Origin: Treponema sp.
GTDB lineage: Bacteria > Spirochaetota > Spirochaetia > Treponematales > Breznakiellaceae
DNA length: 7,963 nt
Direction of reading: 5' to 3'
Assembly (NCBI GenBank): GCA_031264395.1
Contig: JAISEB010000339.1
Location: forward strand, 1-7,963
A program made the position numbers and the translations under genes. Positions 1 to 5,604 of the stretch are shown here, one piece after another. Positions within the stretch are counted from its first letter, which is position 1, and each line of letters begins with the position of its first letter. The notes under the pieces are model-generated. The model searched no databases. It was not told the DNA's origin and saw only the letters and a program-made list of their open reading frames with translations.

Positions 1-1
1 C

Positions 2-610
2 GTAGATATAAAAAAATTTTCTCCTCCATCAGGACATGAAAAAACGAATTTGAGGACAATGAATGGATATGACGTTCGTGATTTTATAATTTTATATATA
101 GCTGAATTTACTTTTCGCAAGAATCATGAACTAATATTGAATAGGGTGGAACAGTTAAACGATAAAATAGAAAATTTGAAAATAATTTTTGCCGGTGACG
201 GTCCCTTGTTGAATAAATACAAAAATAAGATCAAACGAAGTAATTTGTCGTCGGTGATTGATTTTTCAGGCTATCGAAATGATGTAGATGTTTTATGTAA
301 GATGGCGGATATTTCACTTTCTCCCAGTAAACAGGAAGGACTTCCCATTGGAATAGTTGAAGGTTTTGCTTCCGGTTTGCCTGTTGTATGTTCAAAAATC
401 AGGGGGCATACTGATGTTATTAAAGATGAACATAATGGTTTTTTGTTTGAATTGAATAATCCTCAACACATGGTTGATTCAATTGTAAGGCTGTATAATG
501 ATCCTGGTTTAAGAAGCAAAATGGCCCAAAATAATATTCAGGATGCAAAGAAGTATTCAGGTGATATTGCAGTATCAAAAATGGCGGAAATATATACAAA
601 GTGGATGTAA
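2..610 (+). CDS. Glycosyltransferase family 4 (GT-B fold), C-terminal part; 5' end outside window
   Basis: The frame is open from base 2, so about 202 residues of a longer protein are visible and its N-terminal acceptor-binding domain lies to the left. What is seen is the nucleotide-sugar-binding half of a GT-B enzyme: the strand and loop around 'FTFRKNHELI' that normally follows the hinge, the 'FAGDGPLLNKY' segment, 'DFSGYRNDV', then 'SPSKQEGLPIGIVEGFASGLPVV', in which E-G-L-P-x4-E is the EX7E signature of retaining GT4 enzymes. These usually transfer a sugar from a nucleotide donor onto a growing glycan at the cytoplasmic membrane face. The closest flavour is the EpsF/CapM type of exopolysaccharide or capsule enzymes; the exact sugar and acceptor cannot be read. 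Base composition is very AT-rich (two sampled lines near 27-28% GC, others higher), unlike the right part of the window. ugd follows 65 nt downstream on the same strand. A TTG at 50 or ATG at 59 could be mistaken for a start, but family similarity continues upstream of both. Confidence 0.88.
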   Translation, partial: VDIKKFSPPSGHEKTNLRTMNGYDVRDFIILYIAEFTFRKNHELILNRVEQLNDKIENLKIIFAGDGPLLNKYKNKIKRSNLSSVIDFSGYRNDVDVLCKMADISLSPSKQEGLPIGIVEGFASGLPVVCSKIRGHTDVIKDEHNGFLFELNNPQHMVDSIVRLYNDPGLRSKMAQNNIQDAKKYSGDIAVSKMAEIYTKWM

Positions 611-645
611 GTCATGTGGTCTGTTTATTTTATAAAGGAACATAC

Positions 646-666
646 GGCCTGTCAAGGCCTGTGGAG
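646..666 (+). promoter_or_regulatory. Small hairpin just before the ugd Shine-Dalgarno
   Basis: GGCCT (646-650) and AGGCC (655-659) can form a 5-bp stem with a GTCA loop. The heptamer GGCCTGT also occurs twice directly (646-652 and 656-662). The hairpin ends 3 nt before the GGAG (663-666) that is the likely ribosome binding site of ugd, 9 nt from its ATG. There is no T-run, so it is not a terminator. A role in ugd translation is conjecture. Confidence 0.3.
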
Positions 667-675
667 TAACTGCGC

Positions 676-1842
676 ATGAAAATTACCGTCACGGGAATGG
701 GGTATGTCGGTTTGGCAAACGCATTGTTGCTTGCCCGGCATAATGATGTAACGGCTTATGATATATCGCCGGATAAAGTTGACGCAATTAATAATCGGCA
801 GTCTCCGATAAGGGACAGGGAAATTGAGGATTTTCTCAAGGATGAGGAAATTGTACTGTGTGCAGTTTCGGACGCCGAAAAGGCCTACACCGGTGCTGAT
901 TGTGTCATCATCGCGACTCCGACCGATTATGATCCTGACAGGAATTTTTTTAATACGTCGTCCGTTGAATCAGTAATACGAGACATTGAACGTTTTGCTC
1001 CGGCCGCCGTTGTTGTAATAAAATCTACGGTTCCTGTCGGTTTTACGGAAAAAATGCGCAGAAGGCACCAAGGGCTTACCTTATTGTTTTCGCCGGAATT
1101 TCTTCGTGAGGGAAAGGCGTTGTATGACAATCTTTATCCGTCACGAATCATAGTAGGCGGCTTAACGCCCGAAGCAATGGTATTCGGTAATTTGATGTTG
1201 CAGGGTGCGGTTAAAAAAGACGCACCGGTATGTTATATGAGTCCGACGGAGGCCGAGGCCGTCAAGCTTTTTTCGAATACTTTTCTCGCGCTCAGGGTAG
1301 CGTTCTTTAACGAACTTGATACTTATGCTGAAATGAAAAGTCTTGATTCAAAATCAATTATTGAAGGCGTGTGCCTTGATCCAAGAATTGGCAATTACTA
1401 TAATAATCCTTCTTTCGGCTATGGTGGTTACTGTTTGCCCAAGGACACAAGACAACTAAAGGCAAATTACCGGCATGTTCCCAATAATCTTATTACCGCA
1501 ATTGTTGAAGCAAATCAGACACGGAAATTGCATATTGCCGCCATGATTATGCGGAAAGAAATCAAAACGGCCGGCATTTATAAACTTGCGATGAAAACGG
1601 ATGCCGATAATTTCAGATCGTCCGCGGTAATTGAGATCATGGAACAATTGAAGCGGCGCCATGTTTCAATACTTGTTTTTGATCCCGCAGTAAAAGAAGA
1701 CAGGATTTTTGACTGCCCGGTCTTGCGTGATTTTGAAGAATTCAAAAGCAGATCGGATATTATTATCGCCAACAGAGTATCGGCCGAATTGATCGGGGTA
1801 AAAAACAAGGTTTATACTCGTGATGTTTTTTCCCGGGATTGA
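676..1842 (+). CDS. ugd: UDP-glucose 6-dehydrogenase (short, single-cluster form)
   Basis: Cytoplasmic enzyme that oxidises UDP-glucose to UDP-glucuronate with two NAD+, supplying uronic acid for surface polysaccharides. The 388-residue length matches the short bacterial Ugd of capsule and LPS loci. The Rossmann NAD site is G7-M-G-Y-V-G12. Family catalytic residues are all present by alignment to known Ugd motifs: E141 in 'SPEFLREG', K197 and N201 in 'EAVKLFSNT', and the nucleophile C253 in 'GYGGYCLPKDTRQL'. The C-terminal UDP-binding part carries 'MKTDADNFRSSAV' (about 307-318) and ends in 'YTRDVFSRD', typical of this subgroup. The start is set by GGAG at 663-666, 9 nt before ATG. It lies 65 nt after the glycosyltransferase on the same strand, consistent with the last two genes of a glycan cluster. 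It faces the next gene tail to tail; the 67-nt gap (1843-1909) holds no clear terminator, only a weak 5-bp hairpin (TCCTG-GTGC-CAGGA). GC is intermediate between the AT-rich glycosyltransferase and the GC-rich right part. Confidence 0.97.
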   Translation: MKITVTGMGYVGLANALLLARHNDVTAYDISPDKVDAINNRQSPIRDREIEDFLKDEEIVLCAVSDAEKAYTGADCVIIATPTDYDPDRNFFNTSSVESVIRDIERFAPAAVVVIKSTVPVGFTEKMRRRHQGLTLLFSPEFLREGKALYDNLYPSRIIVGGLTPEAMVFGNLMLQGAVKKDAPVCYMSPTEAEAVKLFSNTFLALRVAFFNELDTYAEMKSLDSKSIIEGVCLDPRIGNYYNNPSFGYGGYCLPKDTRQLKANYRHVPNNLITAIVEANQTRKLHIAAMIMRKEIKTAGIYKLAMKTDADNFRSSAVIEIMEQLKRRHVSILVFDPAVKEDRIFDCPVLRDFEEFKSRSDIIIANRVSAELIGVKNKVYTRDVFSRD

Positions 1843-1909
1843 TCCGTTCTCCGGTGCTGTGGCGGGATATTTATTCAAACCGGTCTTGCTCCTGGTGCCA
1901 GGATGCCGT

Positions 1910-2515
1910 TTATCCCCATCGTACCCTGAAATTTTTTCTTAAAACAGCGGTCAGTTTTTTTAGTCTGGGGTCGAATTTGTCCGGCATGGGCATGGTTTCA
2001 AAAAGATCGCTCCGTTCCCTTTCGATCCAGTTGTAGAGCCGTTCGCGGATTTCAAGATCTGTACCGGGGCCGGCGGTGATTTTTGCAAGCGCGATGATCT
2101 CGTCGCGGGAAAACATGATCCATTTGCCTTTGTAAATGAGGTAGAAACTGCTTCCGCTTTCGGAGCCTTCGATGCGGAGTTCTTCGCTTTCGGAAGCGGC
2201 TTTTCCCTTTTGTCCGCTTTTCCGCGTCTTTTTTTCAGCGTCTTCGGCGTCTTCGGCGTTTTGCAGCAGAGTGTTGTTGAGTTCTTCCGCCTGCATGTTG
2301 TAAAGGTGAACGCGGGCCTGTTCAATCAGGAATGTAAGGCCCTCCGCGTCAAGGCGCGGAATGAGGGCGCCAAGCTCTTCGGCAAGGGCGCGTTCTTCCG
2401 TATTTTGTTTTGAAGCCCCCTGTCCGGCCGTCTGCCGGGCGGGGGGCTTTTTTTTCGCCTCACGGGTCCCGGCGCGTTCCGTTGTGGGGCCGCCGTCTTT
2501 TTTCCGGCCGGTCAT
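1910..2515 (-). CDS. Conserved-looking hypothetical protein, basic N-terminus and compact C-terminal domain
   Basis: I do not recognise this 201-residue protein. Residues 1-40 are low-complexity and rich in Lys, Arg, Ala and Gly, probably disordered. Residues about 42-80 look helical ('ALIPRLDAEGLTFLIEQARVH'). An acidic Glu-Asp-Ala repeat (about 86-92) leads into a Lys-rich linker. Residues about 118-201 look like a folded domain, with 'SFYLIYKGKWIMFSRDEII' then 'RLYNWIERERSDLF' and a basic tail 'KLTAVLRKNFRVRWG'. There is no signal peptide or membrane segment. The ATG at 2515 is preceded by GGGAAA, a weak ribosome site. The reading is supported by the structured C-terminal composition and a promoter candidate at 2536-2564. 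The basic tail and N-terminus would suit nucleic-acid contact, but that is only a guess. It lies downstream of hsp20 on the same strand, separated from it by a terminator, so it is probably a separate unit. Its 3' end faces ugd. Confidence 0.75.
   Translation of the reverse strand: MTGRKKDGGPTTERAGTREAKKKPPARQTAGQGASKQNTEERALAEELGALIPRLDAEGLTFLIEQARVHLYNMQAEELNNTLLQNAEDAEDAEKKTRKSGQKGKAASESEELRIEGSESGSSFYLIYKGKWIMFSRDEIIALAKITAGPGTDLEIRERLYNWIERERSDLFETMPMPDKFDPRLKKLTAVLRKNFRVRWG
2238..2262 (-). repeat. 9-bp tandem repeat inside the hypothetical gene
   Basis: The unit GCGTCTTCG occurs twice in a row (2238-2246, 2247-2255), with a third degenerate copy beginning GCGTTTT. On the coding (minus) strand it encodes the Glu-Asp-Ala repeat between the helical part and the C-terminal domain. 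The unit is a multiple of 3, so copy-number change would keep the frame. Confidence 0.55.
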
Positions 2516-2535
2516 GGTTTTTTTCCCATACTTTC

Positions 2536-2564
2536 AGTATAGAAAAAAGCCATGGCATTTTCCA
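2536..2564 (-). promoter_or_regulatory. Candidate sigma-70-type promoter for the hypothetical gene
   Basis: On the minus strand TGGAAA (2564-2559; 4 of 6 to TTGACA) is followed after 17 bp by TATACT (2541-2536; 5 of 6 to TATAAT). This predicts a start near 2529 and a short leader of about 14 nt carrying GGGAAA before the ATG at 2515. ATACT-TTC-AGTAT, a small inverted repeat at 2528-2540, overlaps the -10 and could be an operator. No experimental support is available from sequence alone. Confidence 0.4.
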
Positions 2565-2580
2565 GGAATAAATAGGGAAC

Positions 2581-2609
2581 CTCTGGAAACCCCGGTTGGG
2601 TTTCCAGAG
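2581..2609. repeat. Inverted repeat / hairpin A of a tandem pair (12-bp stem, CGGTT loop)
   Basis: CTCTGGAAACCC (2581-2592) pairs perfectly with GGGTTTCCAGAG (2598-2609) around CGGTT (2593-2597). The stem can be lengthened by GGAAC (2576-2580) pairing with GTTCC (2612-2616) across a 2-nt bulge, but those GTTCC bases are also the left foot of hairpin B, so the two forms exclude each other. No T-run follows on either strand, so a canonical terminator is unlikely. It lies between the hsp20 terminator and the promoter of the next minus-strand gene. Confidence 0.85.
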
Positions 2610-2611
2610 TT

Positions 2612-2638
2612 GTTCCAAAACCCGGTTGGTTTTGGAAC
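2612..2638. repeat. Inverted repeat / hairpin B of a tandem pair (11-bp stem, same CGGTT loop)
   Basis: GTTCCAAAACC (2612-2622) pairs perfectly with GGTTTTGGAAC (2628-2638) around CGGTT (2623-2627). The loop and its closing bases (CCGGTTG) are identical to hairpin A, and the centres are 30 bp apart. The stems differ in sequence yet both are perfectly paired, which points to selection on pairing plus the loop rather than simple duplication. No adjacent T-run is present. This may be a dispersed REP-like element or a tandem protein-binding site. Confidence 0.85.
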
Positions 2639-2648
2639 CGCCTCGAAT

Positions 2649-2681
2649 AAAAAACGGCGGCAATGGCTTCACTGCCGCCGT
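2649..2681 (-). terminator. Rho-independent terminator of hsp20
   Basis: Read on the minus strand, a 9-bp GC-rich stem ACGGCGGCA/TGCCGCCGT (2681-2673 with 2662-2654) encloses a 10-nt loop and runs directly into six T (2654-2649). It begins about 49 nt after the hsp20 stop codon and ends well before the next gene on that strand, so hsp20 is expected to be transcribed alone. Confidence 0.88.
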
Positions 2682-2729
2682 GACGAAGTTCCGCACCGAA
2701 CCGCGGGTTCGCGTTTGCCGCGCGGAGAC

Positions 2730-3200
2730 TTATTCAGCCTTGATCTGGATCACCCGTTTTTGGGCCTCGGCGTGTTTGCCGATTTCCAGACGGAGGATGC
2801 CGTTTTTGAATGAGGCGGAAACGGACGCGCTGTCGGCGTTTTCAGGCAGCCTGAAGGAACGCCTAAAGGAACTCAGCCGCCGTTCACGGAGCAGATACGT
2901 TCCTTCCTTGTCGTTTTTCTTTTCCTCTTTGGATTCGTCCAGCTTTGATTCAATGCTGAGGTTTCCGCCGTCCAGATGGACTTCGATGTTCTTCTCGTCG
3001 TAGCCGGGAAGATCCATCTCCAGCTCGTAGGATTTTTCGGTTTCACGCACGTCAACCGCGGGGAAGCGGTTTTCCATGGATCTGAAGATCCTGTCGGAAG
3101 GGCTCAGAGGCGAATCCGCGAAGAAGGTTTCGAAATACCGGTCAAAATCATTGAGGGCATTTTCGATTGGGTTCGGACGATACATAGTTACAGCTTTCAT
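2730..3200 (-). CDS. hsp20: Small heat-shock protein, Hsp20 / alpha-crystallin family
   Basis: ATP-independent cytoplasmic holdase that binds unfolding proteins and forms oligomers. The protein is 156 residues, normal for bacterial Hsp20. The N-terminal arm has 'DFDRYFETFF' (18-27). The alpha-crystallin domain runs from about 47 to 142: 'PAVDVRETEKSYELEMDLPGY', 'IEVHLDGGNLSIES', 'RRSFRLPENAD' and 'ASFKNGILRLEIGK'. A charged Lys/Glu insert (about 86-99) sits in the usual L57 loop region. The C-terminal anchor motif I-x-I is I151-Q-I153. The reading frame stays open 44 codons upstream to 3332, but the start at 3200 is chosen because AAGGAG (3213-3208) lies 7 nt before it and homology begins there. 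It is expressed alone: the upstream gene is divergent and a strong terminator follows. A sigma-54-like promoter lies about 100 nt upstream, and no CIRCE element is visible. Confidence 0.96.
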   Translation of the reverse strand: MKAVTMYRPNPIENALNDFDRYFETFFADSPLSPSDRIFRSMENRFPAVDVRETEKSYELEMDLPGYDEKNIEVHLDGGNLSIESKLDESKEEKKNDKEGTYLLRERRLSSFRRSFRLPENADSASVSASFKNGILRLEIGKHAEAQKRVIQIKAE

Positions 3201-3207
3201 ACTATAT

Positions 3208-3221
3208 CTCCTTGAAAAAAG
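3208..3221 (-). promoter_or_regulatory. hsp20 ribosome binding site, with possible fourU-like thermometer pairing
   Basis: AAGGAG (3213-3208) is a near-perfect Shine-Dalgarno that fixes the hsp20 start. In the transcript it follows a run of six U. CUUUU (3221-3217) can pair with AGGAG (3212-3208) through C-G, U-A, U-G, U-G and U-A around a 4-nt loop, the arrangement of fourU thermometers known from small heat-shock genes such as Salmonella agsA. The stem is short and G-U rich, so the ribosome site is certain but the thermometer is speculative. Confidence 0.4.
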
Positions 3222-3313
3222 TTTTGTCCTGCGGGAAACGGAACCTGACGGCCTCCGCGAAACCCGGATCCACTGACCCGGTGTTCCTGAAATCCCGTTG
3301 ACATCAATATAAT

Positions 3314-3330
3314 AGCATAAACCGTGCCAC
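3314..3330 (-). promoter_or_regulatory. Sigma-54 (-24/-12) promoter for hsp20
   Basis: Minus strand reads GTGGCACGGTTTATGCT. Against the RpoN consensus TGGCACG-N4-TTGCW it has one mismatch (A for the first T of the -12 element). The invariant GG (3328-3327) and GC (3316-3315) are separated by exactly 10 bp, as required. Initiation would fall near 3303, giving a leader of about 100 nt before the hsp20 ATG. No credible -35/-10 promoter with correct spacing is seen for hsp20 in this region. RpoN is known in Treponema, and an E. coli small heat-shock gene (ibpB) has been reported to have a sigma-54 promoter, so the idea has precedent. Confidence 0.7.
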
Positions 3331-3359
3331 ATCCTTAATTTTTCAGAAAAAAGATCCAG

Positions 3360-3393
3360 CTTCCTAATTCCTTATAATACAAGGAATTAGAAG
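3360..3393. promoter_or_regulatory. Inverted repeat upstream of the sigma-54 promoter; possible activator site
   Basis: CTAATTCCTT (3364-3373) and AAGGAATTAG (3381-3390) are a perfect 10-bp inverted repeat with a 7-bp AT-rich spacer. CTT/AAG (3360-3362 with 3391-3393) extends it past a one-base bulge. It lies about 60-87 bp upstream of the predicted sigma-54 start of hsp20, close to where enhancer-binding activators bind. There is no T-run, so it is not an obvious terminator. Binding of a regulator is inferred. Confidence 0.5.
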
Positions 3394-3585
3394 ACGGGCG
3401 GCCGGGCGGGGCCGAAAACGGCGGCCGTTATGTTCCTTCCGCAAGCCGCGGCGTGTTATTTTTACCCATGTGTATTATTTTGGCATTTATACTGTATCAA
3501 AATGATACATGTTTTGGGGAAGGCCGGGCGGATTCCCGCTTCTTGTGGTTTTTTTCAATACGGGGCATTATATTAATGATAAAAG
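3391..3585 (+). other. Left part of the plus-strand operon's leader: GC-rich block then AT-rich promoter region
   Basis: Together with 3201-3390 this completes a 385-bp divergent intergenic region. Positions about 3395-3455 are GC-rich, with short palindromes such as AACGGC-G-GCCGTT (3417-3429). Positions 3456-3585 are AT-rich and should hold the promoter of the operon starting at 3586. The best -35-like hexamer is TTGGCA (3480-3485, 5 of 6), but no well-placed -10 follows: TATACT at 3488 is too close, and the 15-bp option AATGAT is 4 of 6. The start is therefore unresolved. No convincing RNA gene is seen. Confidence 0.4.
3493..3509. promoter_or_regulatory. 17-bp palindrome, candidate operator of the 3586-7963 operon
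   Basis: TGTATCA-AAA-TGATACA is a perfect 7-bp inverted repeat with a 3-bp centre, a shape typical of a dimeric helix-turn-helix repressor site. It begins 8 bp after a -35-like TTGGCA (3480-3485), so it would cover the spacer and -10 of a promoter there. It is 77 bp before the first ATG. The regulator is unknown. Confidence 0.45.
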
Positions 3586-5604
3586 ATGACGCCAAACCAG
3601 GAAGACGCACTTTACGATTTTCTCGAAAATGTTACGGAACCTTTCACCCTGGAAGATGTGACGGCTTTTATCCGGATGATAGAGCCGAAGCGGAGCGGCA
3701 GGCTTGCCATGGAAGTGGCGGCGCTTATCGACTCCCGGAATATCGCGTTCAGGCTGGACAGCCGGCGCTGGGTATCGCGGCGGGGCTGTTTTGAAAGCGT
3801 TCCCTTTGTCATAAGCCCGACCCGCCTTGAACTTGTCAACGGCATCCTTATTCCCGGTCACCGCTGCATTCCCTTTGCCAATCCGGGGCTTTTGCCGCAG
3901 GAGTACACCTTTTACTGGAAGGGGACCGCCGTTCCCGTTACCAGTACCGAAGGCCCGCCCGAGGAATTTTACCCCTACTACTGTATCTATGGGGAAGAAT
4001 ACGCCCCCCAGTATGTTGCCCGGGACAATCCGGGAAACGAATCTGCCTTTAACAGTGACCCGTACGAAGATCCGCCCGAGGTATCCATAGGAACGCTTGA
4101 TATGCGGAATGTGTACCGTGAATCGTCCTTTGTTCCCGGCGACCGTTTTGTGGTAAAGACCATGGACTGGAAGGCGGGAAGTTTTTCGCTTGAAAAAGTG
4201 GGAAAGGATGAATGGTCCCGGCCGGAACTGTACGACTGGTTTGAAGCCGCGGAAGGGGGCTTTGAGGATTCCTTTGCCCTGTTCGGCCCCGGCACTTCCA
4301 CCGAAGAGCAGATAGCCTACGCCTACTGGTACGGCGGCAAACGCATGCGGGATGTTCCTGCCTATGCCCTTGAAGAATTTCTCTATGAAAAAACCGACCG
4401 TATAGACGTAACCCCCTATGGCATAGAAACCCGTTTCTGGTATGCGGGAAAGGAAATCCCCGACAATAAAAACATCGAAACCGGCCAGTCTTTTCCCGAC
4501 CGTACCACGATAGAAGAGATCCTCTACCGCCGGCGCATTCCCGTTTCGGAATACGTAATCCAGTCCTACGTGCGCGACGCCCTGTTCCGGGGGGATCAGG
4601 ATGTGTGGCATATCATGGAGCGCATTGTTCCTCCGGTTGTTCTGCTTGATGAACCGGAGCAGGACGCGCTTGCCGAATATATTTCCGAGGCGCTGGATGA
4701 ATACCGGCCGTCCTATTCGGTATTTGCCGATCAGGTGATGGGGCCCATGCGCCAGCGGGTTGGCGAACTTCACACCGCGGTGATAGAGCTGTACGCCAGG
4801 CTTCAAAAAGGGGATATCGATTCGTCCTGGCTTCCCAGGCACACCTATATTGTTCTTTCGCAGATTCAGGGACACGCCGCGGGCGTGCTGGAAGATCTTG
4901 ATACCGGAACGCCTCCCCCCGAAAACGAGCTTGACGCCATGGATAATTCCCTTGACAGCATGATCGAAACATACGAGGACATAAAGGAACTGATAGACGA
5001 TGCTCTGGACCGTTTCCGCAGGCAGAACCTTTCAGTTGTAAAATTTGTTCCCGAAGGCGAAAACTCAAGAACGGCGATACAGATCAGCGTGGGCGGAATC
5101 GATGTGTGGCGCAGGGTGCTTGTTCCCGAATCGTACCGGCTGGAAGAGCTGCACCATGTCATACAGTCGGTTCTGGGCTGGAACGATACCTTTCTTCACC
5201 GTTTTTCGGTTGAGAATCCCAATGAAGTTACGGGAACCGTGCTGGATGAACAGATACGCCTTGAAGATCTCGGCGGGCGGGGCGTTACGGAGATCATCTA
5301 TGAATACGGAACCAAATGGACCATTCGGGCGCTGATCCTTTCAAGAGACGGCGGCAGTCCGGGTGAAACGGCCCAGTGCGTAGCCGGGGCGGGCGCCGCT
5401 CCGCCGGAATTCATAGACGGGCCCCTCAGGTTCCGCAAGATTCTCTATTCGCTTGAAAGGGGCGGAGACACCGAGCGCAGTATCGCCCTTAATGAACTGG
5501 GGCCGGGTTTTGCTCCCGGCAGTTTTGATCTTGAAACCTGCAACAGGAACCTTGGTTCGCTCCGTATGGTAAAAAAACAGGGACGCTATGAAAAAAGAAA
5601 GTGA
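3586..5604 (+). CDS. Large protein with C-terminal plasmid pRiA4b ORF-3-like domain
   Basis: Uncharacterised 672-residue cytoplasmic protein; no signal peptide or membrane segment. Residues about 483-630 match the pRiA4b ORF-3 (IS1096 TnpR-like) domain: 'GGIDVWRRVLVPESYRLEEL', 'VIQSVLGWNDTFLHRFSV', 'IIYEYGTKWTIRALIL' and 'CVAGAGAAPPEF'. The usual Pro-Pro-Glu-Asp...Gly-Gly signature is altered: the Asp and Gly pair are replaced by Phe-Ile-Asp-Gly. The first ~100 residues have a helical, winged-helix-like opening ('FTLEDVTAFIRM', 'WVSRRG') and a striking 'RLELVNGILIPGHRCIPF' stretch. Residues about 400-480 are helix-rich and acidic. An in-frame TAA at 3580-3582 rules out an upstream start; the ribosome site before 3586 is weak. 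Its stop overlaps the EIIA start by 17 nt, so the two are translationally coupled. The domain is often found near mobile elements and in long host proteins of unknown role; I assign no function. Confidence 0.85.
   Translation: MTPNQEDALYDFLENVTEPFTLEDVTAFIRMIEPKRSGRLAMEVAALIDSRNIAFRLDSRRWVSRRGCFESVPFVISPTRLELVNGILIPGHRCIPFANPGLLPQEYTFYWKGTAVPVTSTEGPPEEFYPYYCIYGEEYAPQYVARDNPGNESAFNSDPYEDPPEVSIGTLDMRNVYRESSFVPGDRFVVKTMDWKAGSFSLEKVGKDEWSRPELYDWFEAAEGGFEDSFALFGPGTSTEEQIAYAYWYGGKRMRDVPAYALEEFLYEKTDRIDVTPYGIETRFWYAGKEIPDNKNIETGQSFPDRTTIEEILYRRRIPVSEYVIQSYVRDALFRGDQDVWHIMERIVPPVVLLDEPEQDALAEYISEALDEYRPSYSVFADQVMGPMRQRVGELHTAVIELYARLQKGDIDSSWLPRHTYIVLSQIQGHAAGVLEDLDTGTPPPENELDAMDNSLDSMIETYEDIKELIDDALDRFRRQNLSVVKFVPEGENSRTAIQISVGGIDVWRRVLVPESYRLEELHHVIQSVLGWNDTFLHRFSVENPNEVTGTVLDEQIRLEDLGGRGVTEIIYEYGTKWTIRALILSRDGGSPGETAQCVAGAGAAPPEFIDGPLRFRKILYSLERGGDTERSIALNELGPGFAPGSFDLETCNRNLGSLRMVKKQGRYEKRK

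Noticed and set aside
2576..2638. CRISPR array or simple terminator explanation for the tandem hairpins
   Set aside because: Only two units, differing in the stems, with no spacers; no T-run on either strand next to them.
2361..2813. A 150-codon plus-strand frame across the hairpin region
   Set aside because: It overlaps the antisense of two better genes, a terminator and two hairpins; no family features.
3298..3313. TTGACA followed by TATAAT on the plus strand
   Set aside because: The two hexamers are only 4 bp apart, so they cannot form one promoter; neither has a suitable partner at 16-18 bp.
3201..3332. Upstream extension of hsp20 by 44 codons
   Set aside because: It would include the strong Shine-Dalgarno and most of the leader, and has no Hsp20-like sequence; the start at 3200 is far better.
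3201..3400. CIRCE (HrcA) element for hsp20
   Set aside because: No TTAGCACTC-N9-GAGTGCTAA or close variant is visible; the inverted repeat present has a different sequence and spacing.
3481..3497. A second sigma-54-like site on the plus strand (TGGCATT...CTGTA)
   Set aside because: The invariant GC of the -12 element is GT here, and the -24 element is weaker.
3568..4875. A 435-codon open frame on the minus strand
   Set aside because: It lies wholly antisense to the pRiA4b-domain gene; its composition (Gly, Arg, Phe, Val rich, no domain logic) is that of a shadow in GC-rich DNA, and it has no ribosome site.
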